Assembly: GCF_964355755.1 (NCBI RefSeq)
Contig: NC_092676.1
Coordinates: 23,976,288-24,040,287 of the forward strand
Direction of reading: 5' to 3'
DNA from: Antedon mediterranea
Taxonomy: Eukaryota; Echinodermata; Crinoidea; Comatulida; Antedonidae
DNA length: 64,000 nucleotides
The notes below the pieces were generated by a model. The model made no database searches and was not told the DNA's origin. It was given only the letters and a program-made list of their open reading frames with translations. Positions 33,696 through 47,208 of this stretch are shown here, piece by piece (positions within the stretch are counted from its first letter, which is position 1; every line of letters starts with the position of its first letter). The position numbers and the translations under genes are program-made.

Positions 33696-36600
33696 TCATA
33701 CTACTGAAACTTTATCTGTTACAAGTAGAAGCGTCGAATCTTCTCTGATTTTCTCACTTGCGAAGCTCTCGTTGCCGTACGCATGCTTCCCGATAGAGAT
33801 GGAACTATCAGAGCTATCAATAGTACCATCAAGTTTCATTTTCTTATCGTAATCTCGACATTTATCCAGCGGATCTTCGTCGTCTAAGCGGCCTGGAATG
33901 ACGTCTCTTGACGGACGCACTAGAAAGAGTATACAAGCCCCGATTATAGGTGGGGCGCCAGCGTAATAGAATGCAAACTCGTACGATCCGGTGTGAGAGA
34001 AGATAATACCTGAGAACAAACACAATTAAATCAATATTAAGACTTCATCAACAATAAAAAAAATGTCATAAACAGTTACCTAATCATCGTTGTTATATTG
34101 TACATAAAACGTTATCAGTTGATGGTATGCGGAAACAAATAAAACGTCAATGGAAATATTGCAGTAGGCCCACTACTAGGTTATGCAAATAGTTGTCATA
34201 AGGTGCCCATGGAAATTATCCGTAATAATTATTCATGTGATGGAAGATAAATCTATCGCAGCGATTTGGGGTTAATGGGTAAAACATTTCGGTTGTTTTT
34301 GCACAATTTATCAAGATATGCGCAGAACATTATAAATTTCAAATGTTAACGTGTTATCTGCTAGATAAATAGGTACGGTATACAAAAATTCTACGTGATT
34401 CAATAACAGCAAACTTTCCAAATAGTTCAAATGGAACACAGTGACTGATATATTGTTTATGAAGGAAAAGGAAGAGAAAAACAACAAAAAATGGGGTGTA
34501 TATTTCTAGGTATTGATAATCGCAAATTGCTAATTACACTTAAAGAAGGGGACGAGGGGGAGGGGGTGGATGTTATACCCAGATGTACTACATTGTATCT
34601 TTATTGTGATTTTATTGGGTTTTTTTCTTTTCTTTCTTGGAGGCTTCTTACAATAAGATGAAATGAAATTAACCGTGGGTAAATGGGTCACGTTAACTGA
34701 ATCTCACCTGCAATAGGAGGGCCTACCATCATAGGTATGCTCATTAGACCTAAAACATAACCAAGGGCCTGGCCCATACGATCTTTACCGACGACATTAT
34801 ACGCCACTGGACCCATCATGGAGACGAAACATCCATCGAAGACGCCCATGACGCACACGCCGGCGGCGAGCATGTAGAACTTGGTACAGACTGGGAGTAA
34901 AGTTGATATGACCCCTATGACTAAGAATGAGACTTGTTGTAGTCTTAACGGATTAACAGACGGTAAGTCACTAACAGGTCCAAAAATCAGCCTTCCTAGC
35001 CCGGATGTTGCACCCATCAAAGCTATTAACACTTCTGCGTTAGCATCAGGAAGGATGATGTTCGTGTGGTTTACCTGGAAAAAAAACAAATACATGATCC
35101 TTCAAAGAAACACAAAGAAAAATCAATAAAGGATTATGCCGAACTTACATGGGTCAGAGTTCATAAACAATTGTTATTTGCAAAACACTCGTTTGAAACG
35201 TGTTTACATGTTTAACAGTAATCCTCTGAAAGTAGAAAGAAGGAAACGAGGATCTAGAACTTTAAATCCTTAAAAACTATTGACCCTCGAGTTTATGGAA
35301 AGTTACACTGCATGTCGCATAACTATTACTGGCTGACCATTAAATGATTATGTCAGTCGATTATCAGTTCAAATGGTCACACAACCATGTGAATAGACTA
35401 TTGTGTATATTATATTTATACTTATTCAATATATTCTCCATATTAACACTAAACAGTCTGCATATTAAATGAAATGTGATGGATGGATGTAAGTAAGTAG
35501 GGTAAATCGAATCAACATAGTATTATACCTACCAGATGAACAAACGGCACAAAATATCCAAAGAGACTTATCGGTGTCGATATTGCCCAAATTACAAAAT
35601 CCCTGATTCGCCAAACACCGCAATCAATCTTCTTCCTTCTTTTCATTCTTTTTGAGTCTAAACTTTGTCTTGTAATCTCATCTCCAATCAGAGGTGTATA
35701 AACACACGCACAAGGTATTAAAATAAATATTAAAACTCCTAAAAATTGCAACGTTCTCTGTAGCCCGTATCTGTCTTGTATCATCCGCATCATCATCGGT
35801 AAAACAATGGTAAATATCGCACTCCCGGTGGTAACTAGTCCGTTAACGAGTCCCATTTTCTTTTTAAAATAATGGCTAAGAATTACAAGAGACGGTGTGT
35901 AGGCGAGCGAAAATCCCGTGCCCATTATGACTCCGTACGTAACGTACATGTGTCCGATTTTGGTGGCGAAAGAGCTGGCGAAGACGCCGATGGACGCGAG
36001 CAGCCCACCGACAAGGGCTGTTTTACGACATCCGAATATATCAGTTAAAGTACTGGCTAATGGTGACAGACAGAAAGTTAAACCAATTGAAACGGATCCA
36101 ATCAAAGCTGAAAAATAAAGGAAAATTATGATTGTTTACATGTTTGTATACACAGTAGAACCACTCCTACAGTATGGGATATATTTTTGGGGACATTGTA
36201 TTAGGGCTTTATTAGGTGTTTACTTTAACCAGTACTTATAATAATAATTATAATCATCAGCCTAGGCCTAATTTCTTTGCCATTGTGTTATAGGCTACCT
36301 ATACAGTAGATATCACATAGAGATGTTTGTGTGGGGGTAATGGAGAGGGGTAGTTGCTTCTTCGGATCTAAAATGGAGTCCAATCGGTCCAGAACCACCC
36401 CCTACTCTTTAAAAATTGCAATGCCAAAGTTCAGCACTACATTTTACAATTTTAGGCCTAATGTCCCCCTCCTTTTTCCGTCATTGATTCAAATTCAAGT
36501 ATGTCATACAAGATAACAGGTTTTGTAGTAAACAATTCAATAATAGGTAAATTAGATAACATATAAACGTCAAAGATACAGAATCTCATTAATCAAATAT

Positions 36601-39600
36601 TGTATGAATTAGATAAGAAACACACCCCCTTTGGCGCACGACCTTTATGATGGCCGTTTATCAGAAAAGGAGATAAAAATAAATACAAGTCATGTTTATG
36701 GAACGCTACAGCACTCTCATCAATTATTGTATAATTTCAATTTATGCCTACTTCATTAACCATATAAATAATTATTCGCACGACCAGGGAAGAGTGAGTC
36801 ATTTCACTTTACCCTGCACGACCGACAAAATACTAATGTTGGTCAAGACATCTATTCACACTAATAATAGACAATTTGTAAATGTAATGTATGCATTTAA
36901 ATAATAGTCCCCAAACTGACAAGCACTCGCTTCTTTTTGGTGTACTGTTGGATGTAAAATTGTAAATTGTAAAAATTGAAATTGTAAATTGTAATTGTGA
37001 ATTAAAAACTATTTGGAATTTAATTATTTGATAACCGAGTTTAATGTCATTGGTCAAAACATCTGTTCACATTATAGACAATTTAATCATTTGATAACCG
37101 AGTTTAAATGTTATTTTGTTTCATTGTTTATTTATCTCACAGGTGTGGACATGGAAAAAAACTAGATAAGATTTAATTTATGAACCCATAAACCAAAGCT
37201 CAATGATAAACTTGTGTGAACGAGACTTGTCGATCGATTTTTGCTGACGCACAGTTTGACCATCGCGTATTCAGTCGTCTGGCCTTAACCTTGGAGGTGA
37301 TGTGCGTTTGATCATAATATCTCTATGGTTTGAGAAACTGGCCGTGAAACATGCGCAATGTGAACACAGTTTAGAAAAGGTGTATTTGGATGACGTTTGT
37401 GTAAATTTAGTTCCGGTCCATTGTACAATGTGATTGTGAAATGTTTCTTGTGGGAATCGATTATGATCTGAAGCCTGACGTTGTTCGTGTTTTATGTCAC
37501 GTAAACGTGATCTGTATGAATCAATAGAAAATCATTAATATAGGCCTACAGTAAGTTTTAATAGGCCTTGGTGTTAACTAATTATAAACATTATTTGTCT
37601 ATGAAGAAGAATCGATCGTTATTTTGTTCCGGGTCACGTTTGAGTTTATATAAGACTAGTACGTCCGTCAGACATTGTATTAAGTCACAAAAACATATGT
37701 TTTATTTGAATTGAAGGAATTACGTAGCCTACACAATACCATTGTGTATAGAAACTAGGTCAATAGCCTAATGGTTAAGATACGATTAGGTTGGTAAGAA
37801 AGATTCGCGTCAAATCCATAAAGACGTACAATTAAAAATGACAAGCGGCGTACAAAGCGCTCTGCGGATTTCCATTCGTAAATCCCGGCGCACACTATAT
37901 ACTATCGGCTGAGCCAACTAGGCTGGCACGAGTAACACGTTTGCTCACTAATAAAATTGCCGCAAACTGTGATCGCGTTCTCTAATTTCTCGATTCTCTG
38001 TAATACAGCGTCATATGTATCACATGCGGGGCTTGTATGATGTTAGGCCCCCGTGTATGGCTTGTGATAGCATACAGGCTGGGGTGTCACACACACATAA
38101 ACAAACGTCACATGTGACACTCTATTTTTGGGCAAAATTATTGATAAAATACCGATAATCGACTACATTTGGCATATACAGCACAATATTCGATCCTACG
38201 CATGAATAATTACCATTGTATGTAAATTAGACTGAACAATTGTAATCACCCAACAGGCTCACTGGTATTAAGTAAACAACATTGTTTTCTCAGATTCTCT
38301 TTCAAGGAAATGACCGACAAAGTTTAATCACTTTGTTTATATTATTGTTTTATGTGTTTTTATCGGAGTATTTCAAATTAAAAAGAATTTAATTTTAGTT
38401 AAGTTTCCCAAAATATATCGTTTTTATGGATTCCAGAATATATTAGGCTCTGTCTACACTATCAAACTTTATGTGACACCAAAATGTGATTTGCCCATAT
38501 ACAGTATGGACACGATGACGTCATATCACTACCATATTTGGGCATATCACTACCATATTTGGGAACATCACATTTGTTGACAAACTAGTATAGTGTAGAC
38601 TGAAAGGCACATCATCATTGAAAACCCCATATAAATGTTTTAATTTGGAGCTGAACCACAGTTTAGAAAAGAGGATCAGGTTATTTTTTTTCCGAATGCC
38701 ACAAGAAAGAAAAAACGTTCTAATTTTAACGGAATTTCTCAACCCGCCGTGACCATGCACTATTTTAAAAACGCATTGAACGCGTTTCTATCAAATACAT
38801 TTTCTAGCGTGGTGCAACATGCGAGTAGGCCTACGTCATAGTAAATACGTGTATTACGTAACTCCCTACAAGTAGTATAACAAGAGGCTTGTGTATCATT
38901 ATCACGCTAATTGTTATACACAGATGTTTGCCGTAAGATTACGTAGCATGAACATGTGTTTTTAACATTTTTTTTCATTTTAAACCAAATAAAATGCCTT
39001 AAAAGTGAATATGATTTAAGCAAGTCTTCTGTGTTTCATCATATTTCTATTTTCGCTTTCAATTAATGAACTTTAGGCTTACAAAATATAACAGTATCGT
39101 ACGATATAGGCCTAAAAGAAACGATAAACTGCCGCTGCGCGTAGTTAGAAAAATATGATTTCGTAATGCAATTTCCTACACCCACGGATGCGGTTATATA
39201 ACAATTGGACTGTTGTAATTGAATTGTTAAAACAAACATTTTTTGTATGAATATGAAGTATGAATAAATATGCCTCAAATGAGGGGTCCTAACTGTATGT
39301 AAATGTATTGAATTCATTTCCACGTCTGTTCAATAACTTGCCTCCTAATGTTAAAGATAGTATATAGTTTTTTCCCTGTCATCATTCATATATTCACTTA
39401 AGAAAAACTTGCTTCAAATACTTGTTTGAACTCATCGAAATGTGAAATGTTATTTTAAACTGTTGTATATATTTGTGTTACTTTTTCTGAATTTAAGTGT
39501 ATTTCATTTCTACACTTTAGGGGGTCGGAGAGTCACTCGATAGTGTTTTGTTTCACTTTTTGACAATCCCGTCTACCCCCTAAAGTGCTCTGTACCTTGT

Positions 39601-42600
39601 GATTTTTATTATTTATAAAGACAAAATAAATTAAATGAAATAATTTCTTCTTTTATTAACAATACATTTATATTATTTGTAAAACTATAATGTCATCGTA
39701 TTTTATTTAGTTAAACCAAAATGTCGGTATTCTTAAAACGAACTTATGTAGGCCTATTTCAAACTTCGACTTCAAAAAGTGCTAGTTTTGAACTTACTTC
39801 AAATCTGCTTCATTTCAGTTCATAGAAGTAGTTTTCAGTTCGAATGAATGAAGTCGGGGTTTTATTTTTGAGTGCCGATCGATATTAATTGGTCATGGTT
39901 CAATAACGGTAGGCCTACACCGTCCGTTCACAAAACAAAAGTATAATAGCCTGGCCCTAAAATTAATGACCGATAATAAATCAATCAAGAGCTCTGATAT
40001 TTTTGGCTTTCATATTTTGAGCTTTGATATTTTGAGCTTTCATATTTTGAGCTTTCATATTTTGAGCTTTCATATTTTGAGCTTTGATATTTTGTTGACC
40101 ATCGCCACATTTAGAAAGGTTTGTAAACAGGTGTGGACCATGAATAACATAGGCCTATAATCCGGGACCTTGGAGCATGTCAAGCCCGATGTCGAGTCCT
40201 TGCTTAAAATCTCAACTAATTTTTCTATGCTTACAGCTCTGTCAACAAAATATGATGTGCCCATTCTGGACATGATGATGTCATACCACTAACTGTACCA
40301 TATTTGGTCACATCACACTTTTAAAAGTTTGATAGTGTATACAGAGCTTTAGCAAAAAATAAATACAGTGTTGACCATAGCTCGACGCTTGTTTGTAAAA
40401 GTATGTTGAAGGACAATCCGCAAGTCCGATCTTTTATCTTTTATTCCAAGGCCAAAATAATCAAAAAAATTGTCAGCGCTAATTAACAGTCCCTTTGTTG
40501 AAACATAACTCTCTGGTGAAGGTTATAGTAGGCCTATTAATAAAACACGTTGTACCGGTACGTGTAATGAAATTATGAATAAAGATTGTAAGCATAAAGG
40601 CTACCTGATTATGTTAATGATGTCTTTATAATTCATAGTATAGCATAGCATAGTGTATAGTTTTTTGTTGTTTTTTTTTTGTATCAGTTGATCTTAAAAT
40701 GCCTTGTCATTCATTTATTTCTTATGTTTAACTATAATTTGTTAATTTTGGTAATTTGTTAATTTTGCAAATGTAATTTCTGTTCATTTTAGGCCTTTAT
40801 TTTTATATCTGTATTTTGTATCATCATTGTAAACGACATTTAACTGCTGCATGGAGACTTTAAATTTATATTTACAAAACTTTCAAAAAAATTAAATCAG
40901 GATTATAATTTAAGGTAAAATGGTTAATAAAACAAAGTTAAGTATTGCTCTTTAGTTTCTTTTGTACAACCCGTTTCCTTATAATTGTTTATTTTTCCTT
41001 TTTATTTTCTATTTATACTTTTATTTAGCCTTCAGGCTAACATAATGTATGTATATATGTATGTAAGAACGTGTGCCACCGATTTAAAGGCGTATGTTCA
41101 ATTAAAAGTATTATTATTATAATTCCATAATGTCCATAGGCGAAACCCGACACTGTACCGTGAGTGTGTGACCGTTTAGTGAGTATTATGAAGCATGGAG
41201 GACAAAATAATATGTTTTTCATTCATGCCTAAGCAATCACGAATTAGACAGAGTTGAGAAATTTATTTCTTTTGTCGTTCACCACCACCTTTATTCATTC
41301 AATGTTTTATTTTTATTCATTTCTACACATTTTCTACTTTTTTTCATTATTTTCAGTTTTTTCCCTCATTAATAATATCATAATTTTAACCTTTAGTATC
41401 ATACCATTAGTAAACATTAGCATTCAGTTAGTATTTAGTTTCCTGAATTGCTAAACATTAATAGAATTTACAAAGTATTTACTTCTCAACATTCATTTTT
41501 TGTTAAATCCTCTATTTACCACACCAATAATTCAAATTTCTGAGAATTATGTTTACTTTTAATAGGTTCATATTAATACAATAGACCCAAACCCTCGAAT
41601 CCACCAGACATTGTGGTTATATTTTGTGTATAATATTACTCTTTAAACGGAACTTCTTGTGTAGACCTATATTGCGTAATTTCCCTATTTCAAACAGATA
41701 CTGATTTATGCGTTATCATGGCTGCCGATTTTTATCTCGATAGAATGGAATATCTTTCGATAATACAAGCATTATCTAGGTATGGCTGAAATTAAATACT
41801 TTAATACCACCAGTGTATTGTGACATTTATTTATTGATTAGCGGATAATAAAATATCCATAATTCAAGTCTATAAAATGCGAAAACTAATTATTTAATAC
41901 CATTTTGTTGTGAAATTTTATTCGTTTCCATGTTTTTATTAGTAGATATTTTTGTGTGTAAAATTATGCTCCGAGTTTATGTTAAATAAATTATCATATG
42001 GCTTATGATATCATTAATGAAAAGGTTTAGAATAGACCTAGAATTATCAGTCTACAAAATGACAACCTATAAAATTGCTAATATTATAGGCCGGCCATTA
42101 TCTTGGTAGGGCATAGTATCTTTATTAGCAAAACCATCTAAACTCATGTTCAGTTATGCGAATTGATATGATTTTTATTAGGCCTAACTGTCTAAATATC
42201 AAGTTTATTAATTGCAGTTTTATATACATGTTGTGTACAAAAAGTAAGTTACATTACAGAAAAATGGTTGTATTTCTTCAACACATGGTTACACACTGAA
42301 AAGAAAACTCGAACCATGAAAACAAAAGTGTTAATAACATGTAATGTATATGGCGTGGTAAAACTACAAACGAAATGATAAAACTCCACGTTATAAGTTA
42401 ATAGTAATACTTAGTAAAGAGATCAATAATGTGACTAATGGCCTAACTGTGTAACATGGGGGAAATAGAGCTGTATTGGTGTTTACTTTAACTCTATTGT
42501 TCGTAGTTTGTTGTCATAAACATCACAAAGGGAAAACTGAATGGTTATTGTTGGACGTCATGTCTTTATACGGTCTATCTATGTATTGTGCAATAGTAAA

Positions 42601-42929
42601 TATAGGATATATCTTGGTAGGATACTACAGTAATGGAGTATTAGGGCATATTATGATAAACAACGACCGTTTGCCAGTCGAAGGTCCACCAACCAACCCA
42701 TTGTAAAACACACACATTCATTAGCTAGGCCTTGCTTACTTAGACAGCGCCTCTCTAAGGCCTTCTTACCTGCCGTTGTTAAATTAGCACCTTCTAACTC
42801 CGTCAAAATTTGAATCAATAAGACGCCGAAGCAGTTTAATATTCCAAATACTGTCCCATTTGTCCATGTAGATGCCAAGCACACTATCCATCCCCACCCT
42901 CCCTCGGGAGGTTGGAATTCAGCGCTCAT
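33696..42929 (-). CDS. SLC16A10: Monocarboxylate transporter 10/8-like (aromatic amino-acid / thyroid-hormone transporter)
   Basis: Four exons (42698-42929, 35533-36107, 34708-35074, 33696-34009) join in frame to give 495 residues (human MCT10 has 515). This is a 12-helix major-facilitator plasma-membrane transporter. The TM1 signature PPEGGWGWIVCLASTWTNG, LTDIFGCRKTALVGG and PSLVILSHYFKKKMGLVNG match MCT10 and MCT8 much better than the lactate MCTs. SGLGRLIFG (Arg about 297) and GVFDGCFVS (Asp about 349) correspond to the Arg/Asp pair known in MCT8 (R445/D498). The C-terminal tail is cytosolic and Ser/Asp-rich. The N-terminus lacks the long MCT8 PEST extension. Intron 1 is 6.6 kb. The exon-1 donor is uncertain (42698, or T|GTGTGT about 13 bp earlier), but both keep phase. 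MCT10 and MCT8 cannot be told apart safely here. Confidence 0.9.
38446..38600 (+). mobile_element. M1 MITE copy 17, with a CRE octamer
   Basis: Well-preserved left end and arm; right arm shortened. TGACGTCA at 38516-38523. Confidence 0.92.
39290..39640 (+). mobile_element. Decayed LINE 3' end
   Basis: The plus strand reads NVLNSFPRLFNNLPPNVKDS, resembling the C-terminal WNxLP...VR motif of CR1/Jockey/L2-type reverse transcriptases, with stops beyond. The following non-coding part has a hairpin, CACTTTAGGGGGTCGG against TCTACCCCCTAAAGTG, and an A-rich end near 39620. Fragmentary and tentative. Confidence 0.42.
39995..40095. repeat. 15-bp tandem array
   Basis: About seven units of GAGCTTTCATATTTT, with some units GAGCTTTGATATTTT. 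Confidence 0.95.
40235..40350 (+). mobile_element. M1 MITE copy 18
   Basis: Reduced copy: the left arm is shortened and there is one internal unit. Confidence 0.85.
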
Positions 42930-43325
42930 CTTCGAAACACACCAGCTACAAAATGAAGAGACTCGAATGACCGGAATGAATGATCAGCTGGAAGTATTAC
43001 GTAATAATAACATGAAGCGATCCGATTGGCTAAGCAGAGCTAGCCTACTAAATCTTCATTGATTGATGGTATAACGGTGAAGAAGATGAATAAGTCGGCT
43101 AGGAATTAATGGTTTTAAGTGTAGAATTGTTTTATAGAATTATTCTATAATAACACCTCTACTCACCAATCACACCAGCCTCCTGCCACCACCAGACAGC
43201 CACCACCACCACACAACGGACGTACGCTCAACACCTTTAATTTTCAACAGATTTCAAATACGCACAAAACAAAAGTCTACCACCCTCCGCCGCCGCCGCC
43301 GCACAGCGCAGCGCGCGTATTAAAT
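42930..43325 (-). promoter_or_regulatory. SLC16A10 upstream region
   Basis: Higher GC than its surroundings. It contains a CCACCACCACCACAC stretch and a (CCG)5 tract ending in CGCAGCGCGCG near 43300, a CpG-rich patch about 350 bp before the start codon. No TATA box seen. Confidence 0.4.
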
Positions 43326-43355
43326 CATGGAGTAAAGAATATTCTTTACTCCATG
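43326..43355. repeat. Short CATGGAGTAAAG palindrome
   Basis: Fully symmetric 30 bp, sharing the arm CATGGAGTAAAG with the unit at 19320. Its flanks are not duplicated. Confidence 0.7.
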
Positions 43356-43580
43356 GTGGTATAAGACAAGCGCGTAGCATTCTTAAAATGCAGATTACGC
43401 AATAATGGGAGGAGAAAAAAAAGGTAATTTGTTAAAACAACATTCCTAACCAAGCATCAAGTGGTTAATTAAATCTACAATGCTTGGTCAACCAAGGATA
43501 TATATAAAATTGTCTTCTTCACGCATGAAAAAGAAATAACTCCACATGGTCACGCTATGAAATTAGACTAATTTTCCATT

Positions 43581-43745
43581 TCTGTCTACACTATCAAACT
43601 AGTTTGACACAAAAAAACGGTGTGATGTGCCCAAATATAGCAGTGATATCCCCAAATATGGTAGTGATATGACATGATCATGTCCATGTATGGGCACATC
43701 ACATTTTTTTTGTCACATAAAATTCAATAGTGTAGACAGAGCTTA
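43581..43745 (-). mobile_element. M1 MITE copy 19
   Basis: The left end lacks AAGC; both arms and two internal units are present. Confidence 0.9.
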
Positions 43746-44413
43746 AGTTAAATTCCTTCTCCAAGGATGAACCAAGGCAATCTAACAACAGGACATTGAG
43801 CTCGCCTTGCCAAAATAGGAACTCGTACAGTCCTTTGATCTTATGTCTAGCTGCGACAAATACGAACAGTATTGTAGGCCTACTATACATTCCTCCGGAG
43901 CGTGGTATATGTTAAGGGCGTGGAACTGATCGTGTGTCAGCCACGGATAAACTTGGTTTGAGGTGATGGGAGAAATATATTCCCTTAATATGCCTATATC
44001 TACGGATGTTATTTTAAAAGTGGTTTTCGCAATGCTAAGCCGTGCCCCGGCCGTACCTGAATACCAGCAAGTTTTTTTTTTCATTTTTCACAACAGTTTC
44101 GTAATGACATGGCACCGACTAATGTACTGTGTATATGTATTGTGAAATGAATGGCATAATACAGGTGTCCTTGTTTACTTATTGCATAATGTAACTGCAA
44201 CCACAACAAGTTGATTATTAACTAAACAATTTATAAGGATGAATATTTTTACTGATGTTTTTGTTTGAGAGATATTATTTACAGGGTTAGGGTTGAAAGT
44301 GAAACTCATGTGTTATGGATGGATATGTTACTGTCGCTTGGCATAAAACAGCCCCGCCGTTCATCGTCTCCAGACACGACAAAGTACGCAAATCGAGTGA
44401 TGATGATTACGAT

Positions 44414-44556
44414 TAAAGCTCTGTCAATCACTATCAAACTAGTTTTACAAAAAAAATGTGATTACAGTATGAAACGATTACTTCATATCACTACCATATA
44501 TGGGCACATCACACTTTTTTTTGTCAAACTAGCTTGATAGTGTAGAGACAGAGCTT
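44414..44556. mobile_element. M1 MITE copy 20, both arms of the ACTAGTTTGAC type
   Basis: The left arm reads AAACTAGTTTTACAAA and the right arm TTTGTCAAACTAGCTTG, so both ends carry the arm normally found at only one end. Confidence 0.88.
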
Positions 44557-44679
44557 AAAGCTCTGTCTACACTATCAAACTTTATGTGACAAGAAAATGT
44601 GCCCATATGTGGACATGATGTCATACCACTACCATATTTGATCATATCACTACCATATTTGGGCACATCACAGAGCTTA
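44557..44679 (+). mobile_element. M1 MITE copy 21, abutting copy 20
   Basis: Starts immediately where copy 20 ends (GAGCTTAAAGCTCTG junction). The left arm is the TTTATGTGAC type; the right arm is missing except for the terminal GAGCTTAAG. Confidence 0.88.
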
Positions 44680-45300
44680 AGACACGTCAGTTGTGAAATT
44701 CGACACAAAAACAAACTTGAAAATATTATCATTTTATTGGATACGCTGTTTTACAACATTATTAATAATCAACATTTTAAAAATGTGTTATATCATACTA
44801 TACAGGATTGTGTTTAAAAACATTTTTTTTTAATTATTAAAGTGAATTGAATAAAACGAAAAGAAAATTTGTTCCGATTAAGACAAGTTGTAATAGTTTC
44901 GTCATAATTAATACATTATATACATCATCAACTATTTGAATTTATGTAGCAACAAAAAAATACACATTAAAGAAAGCATATACTGGCCGTGTTTAATAAT
45001 TGTTTAAATATCTCCAATTAATTAAGCCAAAGTCCCCAGTCTCTTCCAAATACACCTTCCACAAGGCAATAGTGAATGTCCATCCCATAATCAAATCTAA
45101 ACCAACGAAACTAACTCCAATTGATTTGTTTTAAAAGAAATGTCTCAATTCATTTAGTAATACCAGATGAACATTTACAATCATAACATTAAACCCCCTT
45201 GCTACCAGCTCAATTGCAATTATGGAAAAATTCAAAATCTAAGTTATATAACAATATTTTAAGAAAAGCTGTTTTTAATTAGAGGAAGAAATGCATATTA

Positions 45301-45710
45301 AAAGCTCTGTCTAAACTATCAAACATTTCGTTTATTGGTCTTGCGTGACAAGAAATCTCTTCTTGCAAGATCCTCTATTAATGGTATTTTTGTATTGTCT
45401 CATTATAAATGACCACTTTTTGTTATTGTATTGCTTTTACCATTGATAGAAACTAATAAATGTTGAATCAGGGAAAAATTTCATTTTAAAATTTTGTTTA
45501 GCAATTATTGCTAATCAAACTGATTTTTTAGTCGAGAAACATAGTTTTGTATTGTATTTTTTGCTACACAATTTTAGAAATGTGTAGCAATAAGGTTGTT
45601 TTGTATAGCTTTTTGCTATGCTACACTGGCGAAATTATTCCCTGTGAATTATGCTGTGTTATCATGTCCATGTATGGGCACATAAAGTTTGATACTGTGG
45701 ACAGAACTTA
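45301..45710 (-). mobile_element. M1 MITE copy 22, split by nested sequence
   Basis: The left end, AAAGCTCTGTCTAAACTATC, is at 45301. The right part, from ATCATGTCCATGTATGGGCA to GTGGACAGAACTTA, ends near 45710. About 330 bp between them is foreign and includes R3 copy 2. Confidence 0.75.
45470..45646 (-). repeat. R3 dispersed repeat, copy 2, inside M1 copy 22
   Basis: Reverse complement of 20578-20757, from TCAGGGAAAAATTTCATTTT to TACACTGGCGAAATTATTCC. The region 45332-45469 next to it does not match the first copy. Confidence 0.85.
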
Positions 45711-47208
45711 ACTGGATTATAATATCTGAAAGCAACGGCACTTTTTTTAAAATCACGGTGGGTGAATTTAGAAGACAATTGATAGTATTTTTAGTATATC
45801 TGTGCTGCACCTTTTTTTTTATCATTTAAAATTCTTAAGAAAATATTAATAGCATATTTACGGGACTGGATACGTGAGTGAGTATGGTACGGTAATTATG
45901 CCAAGATGAAGCACACAAGCTTAATATACTTATGAAAAGAAGAAAAAATGATTAATCAACCTATACAAAAAAAACATTACAAATTTGCTAATCAGTAAAT
46001 TCAATCATTTAATTCTTGTGACAGAAATGTCACTAGTGTTAAAACACTTTTTATCTTATTGGAAAATGTAAAAAAAAAAGGAAATAAATAGTATTTTCAA
46101 ATCATATCATAATATAATACTGTAGGTAAAATATATCTATGTTTTAACAATAATTCTTTAACATGTACTTAACATGGTAAGAAAAAGTTTCTAATAAAAA
46201 GTTTTTAAAATTATAAACAAATTTGGTCATTATCAACATAACAAAAAATTATACAAATTTGGCCAAAACATAAATCACATTAAAAATGTAAAAACTCAGA
46301 ATGAAGTGAAATACATACAGTTTCTAATTGAAAAAGATACAACACACACACTTTGTTTAAAAAACTTACAATCTATTTAAAAAGCACACATCAATAGATG
46401 TACAAGGCTAGATCACCCTAAAAAATATTATATACATACCCATAGAGGCTATATTACCATGTACTGTATAATTGTAAAATTTATTAAAAGCAATATACAC
46501 CCAACACATCCCTGCACAACACACCCCTGCCAAAAAAAAAAACCTACCCAAACCCATCTGTAATATTAAATGAATGAATGAATTTAATAAAGTTATGAAT
46601 TTATGTTTTATTTTGTAAGATTTATTAATATACACCCAACTCACTCCTGCACAACACACCCCTACCCCATCCACACCCAACCCCACATCATTCTATCTGT
46701 ACCTTCATTACGAATGAATTGAATAAAATGATGAATCTATGTTTTATTAACCCTGTATAACATAAATGTAGGATTTTACATCATTTCTACAGCAAATTTA
46801 ATTACAAAATAATCACATGGGCTTTTAATTGAGGTGTTATAACATAAAATATGCTATATGAGTGTGTACATAGGAAATGTGCTAGGTTCATAATTTGATT
46901 TAATTTTTTTTCATTATTCGAGGATTTTTTTAAATATTTTTTTACAAGCGGACGTAAAATGAATAACATGAATCACACACTTCTAGTTTCATATTAATAT
47001 GTAACTAAAAATAATCTTAGAAAAGGTCAGTAATAATGAAATTGTTAAAACAATGGACAAATATCCTACACTTGGGAATCATGAAACCTGGTCATGTGAT
47101 ATAAACCCAATAATTTGAAACAATTTGATTAATATAAAAATGAAAATTTAGGAACTTTTATCAACAAACATTTTTTGGAAATTTTAATATGAACAAATTT
47201 TAATAGGC

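Larger units (their letters stand above)
36108..42697. other. SLC16A10 intron 1
   Basis: No coding exon was supported in 6.6 kb. It contains M1 copies 17 and 18, a LINE remnant and a 15-bp tandem array, listed separately. A tRNA-like box A (TAGCCTAATGGTTAAGA) occurs near 37760 without a convincing box B. Confidence 0.5.

Noticed and set aside
36318-37331. CATAGAGATG and ATATCTCTATG about 1 kb apart as ends of a longer relative of the micro-palindromes
   Set aside because: Flanks GATATCA and GTTTGAG do not match, and the arms are too short to exclude chance.
37750-37810. tRNA-like sequence with a good box A (TAGCCTAATGG)
   Set aside because: Box B is disrupted (GATTCGCGTCAAATCC) and no cloverleaf could be drawn; at most a SINE scrap.
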